Below are positions 49,480 through 59,720 of a stretch of 64,000 nucleotides of DNA, in pieces. Within the stretch, counting starts at the first letter, position 1, and each line of letters starts with the position of its first letter. A model generated the notes under the pieces. The model was not told the origin of the DNA. It saw only the letters and a program-made list of their open reading frames with translations, and did no database searches. The stretch spans positions 1 to 64,000 of the forward strand of contig LSRX01001227.1 of the NCBI GenBank assembly GCA_001939145.1, written 5' to 3'. Source of the DNA: Symbiodinium microadriaticum. Its lineage: Eukaryota; Sar; Dinophyceae; Suessiales; Symbiodiniaceae. Made by a program: the position numbers and the translations under genes.

Positions 49480-49660
49480 GAAAACCGTGCAGACTCCGTT
49501 CAAGCCTGAAAAAAGGCAATACTCACAATGTTGTTTTCTGAGCGACAACACCATTCTCGCGGCTCCAGGGAAATAAAACTGCTGCAACAGTTTCTCCAAA
49601 AACCTCGTTTCCTGCGCCATGTGGGCTCCTCCAAACAACGTCTAACGCAAAATTGTCGTT
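49480..49660 (-). CDS. Coding-like stretch, unidentified
   Basis: Minus frame from about 49638 gives MAQETRFLEKLLQQFYFPGA followed by a hydrophobic-basic part, in sequence less GC-rich than its neighbours. Other minus frames are open too. It could be a remnant of a mobile element or one exon; nothing supports a choice. Confidence 0.2.
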
Positions 49661-49803
49661 TCATCACACAAAACAGTTTTAACGCCATGCGCCTCGTTTC
49701 GGGAGGCCCATCTGCCTACATCTCAGCCATGAGGCCAAACCGCTGCATCAACATTACGGTCACGTACCTACACATGTACATGCGTATGTACGCATGTATG
49801 CCT

Positions 49804-50060
49804 GTGGGTAGGTAGGTAGGTAGGTAGGTAGGTAGGTNNNATATATATACATATATATACATATATATACATATATATACATATATATACATATGTATAT
49901 ATATATATATCTACATATATATACATATATATATACATATATACATATATATATATACATATATATATACATACATATATATATATATACATATATTCTA
50001 TAGACATTCAAACTTACACACACACAAACACAACATGCAAACTTACACGCACACACACAC
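49804..50060. repeat. (GGTA)n and (TATATACA)n microsatellites around a gap
   Basis: About eight GGTA units, then NNN (49838-49840), then about 160 bp of TATATACA-type units and a CA-rich end. The unit changes across the Ns, so the two arrays may not be neighbours. Confidence 0.95.
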
Positions 50061-50079
50061 TGAGCCTGTGGAGTGTTTT

Positions 50080-50300
50080 AATTATTGCTGGAGCCTGTCG
50101 TCTGGGATGACGTCTTAGGTCCTAAATTGAGTTAAACCTAACAGCAACAGCGAGTACTGAGCACGCACCATGTACGACAATTAAGAAGATGCCACAGGCA
50201 AACTTTGCAGGTACACACCGGTGGCCAACCAATGCTTTCCCCATCATTCTATAGCTTCGTTGCGTCAGGTAGGTATGATGGGCCTGACGCCCCTGACATG
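50080..50300. repeat. Dispersed repeat family 2, copy 1
   Basis: About 200 bp closely related to 57400-57620: shared landmarks are 'gttaaacctaacagcaacag', 'caccatgtac', 'atgccacaggcaaactttgc', 'ccatcatt', 'tatagcttcgttgcgtcagg' and 'tgatgggcctgacgcccctg'. The two copies differ by point changes and small indels, so the family is not recent. No terminal repeat or coding frame was found to classify it. Confidence 0.8.
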
Positions 50301-50636
50301 ATGCAACTTTCGTTCTCCCTCGTGCCGATGCTGGAGCGGTCAAACACAGGAGAGGCGGATGATGCAATTGAAAGGAGCCCAGCGGCCGCATGGACCTAGA
50401 GGGAAAGTTCCAGGCCGAGCGGGCTGGGTGAAGCTGAGACTGATGCCAATGTTACTTTCTACAAACTCACCAAGCTCAAAGGCACCGAGGCACAGCCCAA
50501 GGCACCAAGTGTAAACGCACCGAAGCGCACGCCAAGGCACCCTGTGTGATGGTCAAGTCGCGGCCAAATCCGAAAACTATCAAGACCCCTTAAGAGGACC
50601 TTCTTTATGGTCATGTATGTAGATGACTGCGACAAC

Positions 50637-51116
50637 CTAGATCCCGAAGGCGGTCGGAGGCAGGGAAGAAAGGGGACAGGGGAACCGCCGAGCGAAGCAA
50701 GTCACAGCGTGCCAAGGTACCGAGGGGGGGAAACCAGGACTAAACCCTAGGGCCAGGGTTATGGCAGCTGTCTGAGCATGGCGCCCAGGCTCGGAAGACA
50801 GCGTCAAGCCGCACAAAGCGGTTGGCGGAGTTGCATCAGGAGTAAAAGGGAAGAGGCGACGAGTGCGGCCAGCAACCCAAACTAAACCACAAGGGCAAAA
50901 GGGGCTCGGCGTGAAGCTAAGCTTCCCAGTTGTTGAGGAAGTAGTTTGAACAATGGCTATGCCCAGAGTGCAAGCAGCAATCTGTCTGTCGACCCGCTGC
51001 CCTGCGTCAAGAGTGATCCAGCCAGACTTGGCCGTGATCCGGGGCTGAGCGGCCCACCAAGCCTGCGGGATGCCATACTGTTGAGACAGGCTATGGCAGT
51101 CTAGCTCGCTCCGCAT
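50637..51116 (-). CDS. Open frame, hypothetical
   Basis: A 159-codon minus frame. It contains WWAAQPRITAKSGWITLDAG and several Pro/Cys-rich stretches. Long frames are easy to find in this GC-rich, repeat-bearing interval and no second line of evidence exists. It could be a remnant of LINE coding sequence, since LINE 3' ends lie just beyond it. Confidence 0.2.
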   Translation of the reverse strand: MRSELDCHSLSQQYGIPQAWWAAQPRITAKSGWITLDAGQRVDRQIAACTLGIAIVQTTSSTTGKLSFTPSPFCPCGLVWVAGRTRRLFPFTPDATPPTALCGLTLSSEPGRHAQTAAITLALGFSPGFPPSVPWHAVTCFARRFPCPLSSLPPTAFGI

Positions 51117-51604
51117 CTAAAAGCTGGCAGTGTGCAGATAAGTGTCGGGCCGAAGCACGTGGTGCGCCGCAGCTGCACTGGGTGAAAGCTTGCTGCCCAC
51201 ACCATCTCCGCGTCCTGGTCTTCACAGCACCGCCGCACCAGATGCGGAGGAAATAACATTGCGGGCAGGCTGCGCTTCCAACGGACCCACGCAGGGTGGG
51301 ACTGAGCCTCCAAATCGATAGCCCGGGAGCCTTCAGAGTTTCCCCTTTCAGCGTTGATGCTGCGCAAAGCCAAAGCTCGAGCTATATCACGCTCAGGGAA
51401 TGGCCCGCGTCAGCAGCAGTCTCGAAGCGAGGCAGAGCAGGCTGGGTAGTTTGTGCGAAGCCACAATCCACGGGCGGTGCCCTGGACATCCAGATCCATG
51501 ACAGCGGCATGGCGCTTAACAGCTGCAGTGAGCACCGGACAAGCGCGAGCAATCTGGCCCGAGGCAGCGGTGATGCATTTGAGGCTGTCGCATAGTGCGG
51601 GTGC

Positions 51605-51760
51605 AGCGTAACGTGGTTGTATAAACAAATTAATAAATAAATATATGTATATATTTTTTTACAAAGTTGTCTCTGCGACAGCCTGCTCGGAAAGATGGCT
51701 AGACGCAGTTTGCAAGGCCCCTTCGGGCCGATAGTCATCGAAAACTGAATGAAACCAGAG
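51605..51760 (-). mobile_element. LINE 3' terminus, short copy
   Basis: On the minus strand about 110 bases (51760-51661) end in 'ctgtcgcagagacaactttg' and a short A/T-rich tail running to about 51630. The bases are identical to 51923-51826 of the next copy and clearly related to 40790-40719. It is cut at its 5' side by the N at 51761, so truncation may be an assembly effect. Confidence 0.75.
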
Positions 51761-51761
51761 N

Positions 51762-52475
51762 ATAGGTATAGGTATAGGTATAGGTGTAGGTATAGGTATA
51801 GGTATATGTATATATTTTTTTACAAAGTTGTCTCTGCGACAGCCTGCTCGGAAAGATGGCTAGACGCAGTTTGCAAGGCCCCTTCGGGCCGATAGTCATC
51901 GAAAACTGAATGAAACCAGAGGCGAGCGATAAGCTCGACGAAACCCAGGCGTCCTGAAGTGATGAGGCGACTCACGCGAAAAGTGGCCAGTGATGCCCAA
52001 AGCACCATGAACCAACCTGGAGCAGAAAAAGCCAGAAGCGGAGCTGCTGAAAACCCAAAGGTCATACTGCAGAAGAAGCCGGAGGCGAGCGAGAAGCTCG
52101 ACGATATCCGAAGTTCCTGTAGTGGAGCACTGCAGAATCAGCCAGAGGCCCAGAGGCGCATAGCGCTGTGGAATATGTCGGAAGCGCAGCAAGTGACCAA
52201 GCGCCTCACCTGTATGAAAACCAGAGTCAGGGACTGAAAACAGCATCTGCCACGGCTTGTGTGCCTAGGACCATCTCAGAACCGAAGAAGAGTAGCCACG
52301 GAGCTGGTATGCAAAACACTGCATGCCGAAGTGGGGAAAACAAATAAAAATCCGGGGTAAGCAAGGCGCACACGGCAAGGCATGCCGGTAGAGCACAAAA
52401 CACGGGTAGAGCCTGGTAGGGCGAATAAAAATGAGTCAGCGCTCACTCCCGTTCAGGTTTGTTTGAAGCTATCTC
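51762..52475 (-). mobile_element. LINE 3' end with ORF terminus and full 3' UTR
   Basis: On the minus strand it starts near 52475 with the last codons of the element's ORF (KPERE, TGA), matching the NRPERE end in the channel-intron copy. A 3' UTR of about 640 bases follows. It shares 'acccgtgt', 'gtgtgcgcc' and the last approximately 70 bases with the 40.7-41.3 kb copy, including 'aactgcgtctagccatc'. It ends 'ctgtcgcagagacaactttg' at 51845-51826, then A7 and a (TATACC)n-type tail to 51762. Tails differ between copies: (AT)n at 40.7 kb, TATACC here. So only the 3' terminus is conserved and simple-sequence tails are added, as expected of target-primed insertion. Confidence 0.75.
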
Positions 52476-52639
52476 CATACATACACGGCCGACCAGCTAA
52501 ACCATTGCAGAGCCAACGATGACGAACAAGGACACGAACATCACAAGAAGCATCACATCCACAGCAAACTGATAGAACAAACAGAAGATGAAAAAACAAA
52601 GCAACTTTGCAGGGCCACGCAGAACAAACTCAAAGAAAA

Positions 52640-53035
52640 ACCAACGCCAGCCAAAAAAATGACAACGACAACCAAATTCAAAATGACAAAAATGACAACG
52701 TCGACGACAATCAAATCCAAAATGACAAACAAAAAACGACAATGGCAAATGACAAAATGACAATTAAATGACTAAAATAATTCTGGACCCCACCCCAATC
52801 TTTGCATTCCTACAAATCTAAAGTACGCCAAAAAAATGACAACGACAACCAAATTCAAAATGACAAAAATGACAACGTCGACGACAATCAAATCCAAAAT
52901 GACAAAAAATGACAATACGAATAACAAAAAACGACAATGGCAAATGACAAAATGACAATTAAATGACTAAAATAATTCTGGACCCCACCCCAATCTTTGC
53001 ATTCCTACAAATCTAAAGTACTCTAAAATTGTTTG
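52640..53035. repeat. ~180-190 bp tandem duplication
   Basis: Two copies, about 52648-52827 and 52828-53022, share 'ccaaaaaaatgacaacgaca', 'acaacgtcgacgacaatcaa' and the ending 'cattcctacaaatctaaagt'. The sequence is A-rich with many 'aatgacaa' units. The second copy has about 14 extra bases ('caatacgaataa'). No gene. Confidence 0.9.
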
Positions 53036-53299
53036 AAGGACCCCCGCCGCAGCACCGACACAAACAGCAACACCGCCGTGGTCTATGCCATCGAATGCCT
53101 TATGCCTTACGCAAGTCAAGCTCAGCGCCCCGCACGCAAGGGGTGTGCAGCCACGCCGTAGTAGCGTCAAGTGCGCTGCAGCCCCAGACCGTGCAGAACT
53201 GGCCATTCAGGGACCGCAGGGAAACCAAGCATGCTGGCTAAGGCAATCGAGCGGGTAGCAACCTCGTATCCCTGAGGATCCCAACGACACGCCAATTAA

Positions 53300-55800
53300 G
53301 AGAAAAAGCGGCTCCGACACTTTTGCGCAGACTCAGAGTGCCGGGCCTCAAGCAAAGAAGCAAAGATATTTGCACGAGGTCATGCGCAAGACTGGGGCAA
53401 GCGCGCACGAGGCCCTTAAAAGCTCGCTGGCAGACCAGCCGTCACAGCCAGCGCCGTCCGAGCAGCTTTCGATCGACTTCACAGCTGCTCCGCAGAGCGA
53501 GGCTGGAACGCCGACACACCCAGAGCAGGGCCCAGCCCGGCAGCACTAGCGACCTCGTTCCAAGCCTTGTAATGGGCAAGGTGGACTTTGGTCCAAAGCT
53601 TCTCCCACTCCCCAGTCATGGTGGCAGCCGTAACAGCGGACGCCGAGGAGGTCCAGAACCGATGCCGCCAGCGCTTCCAGCTTTCGTTTTGGAGACGCTT
53701 GGCTTCTGCCTGCACAGCAGCACTAGCGACGCTGATAGCATGCGTGACCTGGGACACACTCAAAGGGGAACTGCCGTGGCGAGGAGGTTGCCTTTTAACA
53801 GCGGCCCTGCGCAGCCTCTTCCAGCGACGAAGCAAAACCGACTCGCCGGGTCTCAGAGTCAGAAACGAAACGGAGGCAACTCGTCAGCAAAAGGGCTCGG
53901 AGCCTTTGGGTCTTTCAGCAGGCCTTTCGCAAACAGCGAAACCAAGGCGCACCACCTCTTCGCACACAGCCTCGGGCCTGTGGCGCCAGAGGCGAAAGGG
54001 TCTTCCTCGGAAACGGAGCCAGCCTGAGCAAACTGCTGCAGTTTTTGTGTAACGTTCAGAGTGAGAAGCCCGGCAGCGGCTGGCAGCGCGCCACCTAGCA
54101 GCCGAAGGTCCAGCAAAGGGCTGCTAGTCACGACTGCACCAAAGCCTGCGTCTCAGCCTGCTTGCTTCTCCTTTTAAGGGCGGCTCGCTTATGGCAACTC
54201 TTCCAGCAGGGGTCTTGATAAACTTGGAAAACTTGAGCTGGTACCGTTTCACGTGGGCGTCAGCGAACTCGGTGCCTCTGGTCTTAACGTGCCAGTCGTA
54301 CACAGAAACCTTGGGGTGCTTAACAAGGGTACCGCCGGAACTCTGCCAAGGTAGCCGTGCGGCCGGCGCCCACAGGGGTACCGGGTGTATTTGTAAGGTC
54401 CGCTCTTGAACTCCGAACCGATCACAACAGGTGTGTTCTCAGCTGGCACGCAAGCCGAATACTGCAACTTTTGGCCTTAAGGCGAGCAACAAACTAACTG
54501 TAAGGCAGAACGGCTCGACTGCGCCTGGCTTCGAGCTTGGACATCAAGCATGTGGGTCAACGCAAATCGGCGCCTCACCATGAGGGGTAGCAGCAGCGTC
54601 AGGTCAGGGCGTTCCACTTTACAGACGAAGAGAGGTCGTCGGCCTTTGAGAGCATGCAGGAGGAGTCGGGTCCCTGTAAGCGCGGACAGGTTGGCTTGGG
54701 ACCAAAAAACGGAGTTGTTGCTTTTAGGTTTGAGCCAGGTGCAGTGCAATGATGATTGCAATTGCCAAGCCGCAACCAGGTCACAGAAGGATTTGGGCAG
54801 TTCTTTTGATTTTTTTGGAGCGCGTGGGCCCGACAATGTACAACAGCCACTGGGACGTTTGGGGAGCTCTGTCCAAACTCGGAACTGGCAGTGCAAGGAG
54901 CAAGCCAAAGCATGCAGGCTAACCGTGTTGGCCCAGACCCCGGGCGGTGGACGTAGCTTTGGCGAAGCTTTCAACTCCGGAAGAGCAGGCGTCAGCGTAC
55001 TTGGTATAGGCTGGGCGCGCAACTCGTTAGCAGCCTGGCAGCAAAGGTGACCTTGCCAACGCCGAGGTCCTTAGACTTCGGGGTGGACTTTGAGTGGGCC
55101 GCCATCGGCGAGGCAAGCACAGTCTTTGCCGCCACTGCTTCTTGGAGGCGACACCTGAGGGTTCCAGCCTCCATCATCTGATCACCGCCAGCGTCGGTAG
55201 CTTCAGCAGCGGGGACCTCAACGGCCGCAGCAGTAGGTTTGGGCACCGGTTTTGCAACAGACGAGACAGAAGAGCTACCCCACTGAGGTGCAGAAGTAGT
55301 AAGTGGGCGGCTCTCGTTGCCTTGCCACTTTTGTGAGCATCCGGAGCAACACAGACGCCAGACTCGTACACAGCAGTTCCGACCTGGGCATCCGGCCAGG
55401 CTCTGAAATACCCGGCGTTAGATGCGGCGCGACTCACCTGAGGAAAAACCGTGGGTCGACAACCATTGCAGTGCGCCTTCCGGCATCCAATCCAATCCTC
55501 GGGTGCACCGGTGAGGGACCAACGTGGCGAAATGCCACCTTAGCAACAGCGGCAGTAGAAGTGCGCACTCCCAGGTTTGCGCGGCCACCAGGTCTGTAGG
55601 CGAGGCACGCCGCAGAGCTGTGCTTGAGGACCACCGTTTGAGCAACAGCAAAGTAATCCTGGATTTGCAGTTCGTTGGGCCGCGCAAGCCACTGCTTGCT
55701 ACAGGTGTTGGCACCGTGGGGAGCAACGAAACAGCCGGCAGGCAAAGCAAGTCCGGTCAGACGTTCAGTGTTTTCTTTCCGCACCCTAAAAATGGCAAGT
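53300..55800 (-). pseudogene. Degenerate minus-strand coding remnants, unidentified
   Basis: Several minus-strand stretches look like protein but no exon chain could be built. 55680-55440: ELQIQDYFAVAQTVVLKHSS, then KVAFRHVGPSPVHPRIGLDA. 55437-55330: YFRAWPDAQVGTAVYESGVC. 54420-54160: HPKVSVYDWHVKTRGTEFAD, then KRYQLKFSKFIKTPAGRVAI, ending in a stop. 53835-53480: WKRWRHRFWTSSASAVTAAT, then WEKLWTKVHLAHYKAWNEV. Frames shift between blocks without good splice sites, and the block sits beside LINE ends, so a decayed retroelement coding region is the favoured guess. The Trp-rich block resembles the linker between endonuclease and polymerase in some LINEs only in general character. An ordinary intron-rich gene is the alternative. 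Confidence 0.3.
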
Positions 55801-55989
55801 AACCTCGTCAGGGTACGCTGCAGCAGCGAAGGTCTTGTAAACCTGTTCGGCGACAGTAGCAGGGAGAGTAGCCGAAGGCAAGGAAGCAGGCTCTTGGCAA
55901 CACGCTGAAAGAGGTGAGGCGAAGAGTACGCCGTCAGACGACAGGTGAAGAACTCCGGCAAAGGCGCATCAGCGTTGCGGGCTGTGTCT

Positions 55990-56665
55990 CGAAACTGCTC
56001 AGGCGGCTCTAAAGAAACGGGCTGAGGAGCCGGAACCCTTGGGTCGCAACCAGGGGCGAAACGCATAACAGACGCGATGAGCCAGGACATGCGGGACATT
56101 GCGGGACACATGCCAGCGACAAACCACCGGGGACAGGGGACAGGCGAAAGGAAGCAGAAGCGCAAGTGTCCCGGCGCAGAGCGACGGAGTGCAGCGATGT
56201 GCGGGCCACTCAGCGGCCTCAAGCGCATGGAACGACATGATGAAGCAAAAGGCGCGTGCGGACGATTGAATCTTGAAAACCAATGCCTCGCCTGTGCAGA
56301 ACATGCATGGGCCACCGCGACTACTTTCACGCAACATGCGAATTGCAGCATCAGCCCAAAGCCGGCTAAGGCAAATGCAACATACTGGTAAGGCCGTGCA
56401 GGTGGCATCGGTGACTCGTCCAGTCCAGCATTGATTAAGGTTAGGCCGCATACCGCAAGTAGGACGGCCAGAAGGCTTGGAAAGGGAAAGCGCCTCTCGA
56501 GCATCCAGTAGCCGAGCATCGATCGAGAGACTGAGGGCGTAGCTACTCCAGGCCTCGCTCATACAGCTGATCACACGGCTCAGGATCGCAAAATAGCACA
56601 CCGCCCCAAGAAAGCGGTAATCAATGCAGCTGCCCACGTTTCGTACCTTTCTGACAAGGCCCCTC
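55990..56665 (-). CDS. Drug/metabolite-type transporter exons (tentative)
   Basis: Exon about 56615-56500 carries a membrane segment (FLGAVCYFAILSRVISCMSE). An overlapping or following frame from about 56540 reads VATPSVSRSMLGYWMLERRF, then PFPSLLAVLLAVCGLTLINA, then PYQYVAFALAGFGLMLQFAC, to about 56340. The layout of 'TP...' helix, a basic/acidic kink and a Gly-rich helix followed by a short hydrophilic loop and another helix resembles the second half of DMT/triose-phosphate or nucleotide-sugar transporters. Only about three spans are visible, so the rest must lie in unrecognised exons or be lost. The frame change between the two pieces was not resolved into an intron. Confidence 0.4.
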
Positions 56666-56679
56666 ATCACGGATTGAGC

Positions 56680-57400
56680 TTACTTATTATTTATGGTCAC
56701 CAAGGATCTCGCGGTGTAGCCAAGTTGGCCGCAACTCACGGCATACTCAAGGCTCTATGGGTCGCAAGGCTGATGCCCGAACACTGAACATCATACCCAA
56801 ATGAAGTTGCGATTGAACAGGCACACAAACACCTACTCAGGCACCCAATCGCCGCAAGGCCCACACCAAGGCACGGTATAACCCGACAATCAATGAATGA
56901 ATGAGTAAGCAACAGTGACAGACTCTGCGGACAAGATGCAAAATGCAGTGGAGAAAGCGCATGAATCTCGACATCCTTTCGGCCCGAGGGACTAGCCGAG
57001 GAAAAGCCCCCAAATTGGTGGCATTAGCCCGTCCTTCCATCCCCGTACCTGTAGGTAAGTACCAGAGCAGGGCAAAGGACAGGACAAGGAACAAGCGGAA
57101 GAACAGAAACAACAGCAACCAACGACGAACAAAACGAGGAAAACGACGAGCAAAACAAGACGCGAACAACCGACGACAAGACGGAAGATCTTGCGACGTA
57201 TGGGTAGTTTGTGAGTGAGATGATGTGCCAAATGGCTACTTTTGTTTTCGCATCTCTGCACCTGTCCTTTGCACAACAGTGCTGACTGACAGGATAACCT
57301 AATCTATTTCCTCCATTGGCCCAAAGGGATCAAGACGGTGCAAGGCTGGGCCCTCCGCCTATTGGACATAAGTCCAAACACTGGAGTTTTCTAATTTATT
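56680..57400. other. No gene recognised
   Basis: Only short or low-complexity frames; a basic Lys/Asn/Arg-rich stretch at 57060-57190 is due to CAA/ACGA-rich sequence. The 3' end of the RNF213-like gene might reach into it, but no motif was seen. Confidence 0.3.
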
Positions 57401-57625
57401 GCTCGAGACTGCCGATGGGGATGACGTCGACCTTGGTTGCGTCCTGGCCCAATCCTGTTGTAGATTGTGTTAAACCTAGCAGCAACAGCGAATATACACC
57501 ATGTACGGCAATTAAGAAAATGCCACAGGCAAACTTTGCTGTTACACGCCGATGGCCAACCGATGCTTCCCCCATCATTCCATAGCTTCGTTGCGTCAGG
57601 TAGTATGATGGGCCTGACGCCCCTG
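57400..57625. repeat. Dispersed repeat family 2, copy 2
   Basis: Second copy of the family described at 50.1-50.3 kb. The conserved part runs from 'gatgacgtc' to 'gatgggcctgacgcccctg'. This copy carries an extra 'tggttgcgtcctggccca' near the left end. A short stretch resembling its right part ('tagcttcgttggacaggata') recurs at about 57890-57910. Confidence 0.8.
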
Positions 57626-58109
57626 CAAGTGTCATGCAAGGTATTCAATAACGCGACACAATGCAACTTTCGTTCTCCCTCGTGCCCATTCAGGAGTGGT
57701 CACACACACTTAGGCTTGGCGAGAACTGATGAGGCGAACCTCGAGCCTCCTAATGCAATGACAGATTACAGCAACCGTACAGAATCATTGAGGCCAATGA
57801 CAGAAACAACAGCATTTTGGGGGGTACTTTGGGCTGGCCATTTCGCAGGTACACACAGCTGATCAGGCTGTGCTTCCACTGACTTGCCATAGCTTCGTTG
57901 GACAGGATAGGCAAGTCAGCTCCTGTCCCCCTGCACATACTTAACGCCATGTCCAGGCGTTTACACACACACACACACACATCTTCAAGCCCACGCATTC
58001 ATGTGTACACGCGTTTATCGGTGCTGCTTAACGCTGTGATCGTCTGTTTCTCTATCGGCTTACCTACTTAAAGATCTACTCACTGATTTACTTCTTGTCG
58101 TACAGGCCA

Positions 58110-59720
58110 TCATGACTCAATTCCAGGTGCATCTCGCCTGCAGCGACTGGCCCACCAGCCGGCTCTCTGCGCCCAGAGTTCCCATCTTTGAGCCTGTGAG
58201 ATCGCACAGCTCGGAACTACTTGCCTCAACGGCTCGCATCTGGTCTTACCCTTCCTCCCACGATCTCGGAACTCCGTTCCCCGCCCTGCCCCACCCTGCA
58301 GGTCGTCGACAAACATGGAGTGCCAGCCAATCTGTGGCTGCCAGCTGTAACCCTTGCCTGGGATGGTAGGCAGAGGCGGATGTGTTGCAGTCTCACACGG
58401 AAAGAGAAGCCAGAAGTGCATTGCAAGCGACTGCCTTCTGAAGTCCATCCCACCCGGTGGAGGACCAAGAAGACATGGGAACGAGCGGCAGCCCCGAGCC
58501 TGCTGGCGGCTGGATTCAGTTATTCATGGATGGGAGCTGGCCGTGCTGGGGCTGCGATGGCCGACTGGAGCTTTCGTGCAAATCGGTGGCAGCTGCGAGA
58601 ATTTCAGAGAGAGCTGCGCAGCTGAGACTGCTTCACACTGCACAACATGAACCAACGTGCTCAGAAGAAGCCGACGGCAGCGTGTTCTTCGCAGGCGGGT
58701 TCCGAGCCTCCTCTGCGCCTGCATCCAGGAAGGCAAGACACTCGCGCAAGTTCCCAAGCAAATATATTGCCCTTTGAGAGCTTTTTTTTTGCTGTGGATT
58801 CAGAGCTCAGGTCTTTCGTCTCTCTGCTTCTACCATGTTCTGCTGCCAGGCCCTGCTGCCTCGGCGCAGCGATGTCGCGTGAGTGCCAAGCGCGAGGTGC
58901 TGCAGCTCAGAGCATCCACTTGGAGTACCAGCGTCCTCTCCGAAAAGGGTTCGCGATGCTTCCGTCTCGTGGCAAGGGGGCTGAATGCAGGTTTTGCGCC
59001 ACATCATGAAGAAAAGGGACCTCTTGACGGTCCTGTTTTCACTCGTCCCGGCCCCCTCGGAGAAAAACTTCTCGAGAATGTCCTGCCAGGCTGCAAACGG
59101 TTTCGCAGAGACAGCACAGACAACTGGAGATGTCAAAACACCAGGTCGCCGTGCCTCCAGCTGCTGGGATCCCGAGAGCTGCGAAATTGGGATGATGCTG
59201 TGGCCCCCAACTTCAGCCAAGTCTTGGAGTGGTGGCATGTGCGCCATGGGCGAGGACGTGGATAGCTCGCAGAGGATGCCGCCAGAATTCACACCGGAGA
59301 CGATATGAACCATGCTGCTTGCCAAGCTCCGTCGTACCTGAATGCATGTAGAGTGGGTTTGCAAAACTCGAAATTGGACGTCCCGGCCTGGAAGTAGGAG
59401 TTCTCCTCTCTGAGCTGCTGCAAGCTCTTCGATCGAAACACTGCTAGAGGCAGTGCCATGTCCAAGATCGCCAGCTTCAGCTGCTGCAAGTCTGCCTCTG
59501 GCCGTGCCAGCCTCAAGAGCTGCCATGCAAAAGGCCTCTAGGGACTCTAGGGGAGGCTCAGAGCGTCAGAGCTGTGCACCGCGCAGCAAGGAAGCCAAGG
59601 TTGAAGGCGTAAGTCCGCCGGCGACCACGTCGCAGCCAGCTTCCAGAGCCAAGACCTCCGCCCAGGCCTGCAGCTTCGCCAGGAGAGGCTGCCTCGCCAG
59701 GAAAAAAGCTGCTGCGGCCC
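58110..59720 (-). CDS. RNF213-like: later helical exons
   Basis: Coding-like pieces after LNRFEK: about 59690-59625 (LLAKLQAWAEVLALEAG), 59500-59400 (LKLAILDMALPLAVFRSKSL), 59285-59160 (ILCELSTSSPMAHMPPLQDL, then VGGHSIIPISQLSGSQQLEA), 59120-59060 (KPFAAWQDILEKFF), 58680-58600 (STLVHVVQCEAVSAAQLSLK) and about 58345-58290 (GWHSMFVDDLQ). The order and spacing fit the family's stalk after the AAA core; junctions were not resolved. Confidence 0.6.
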
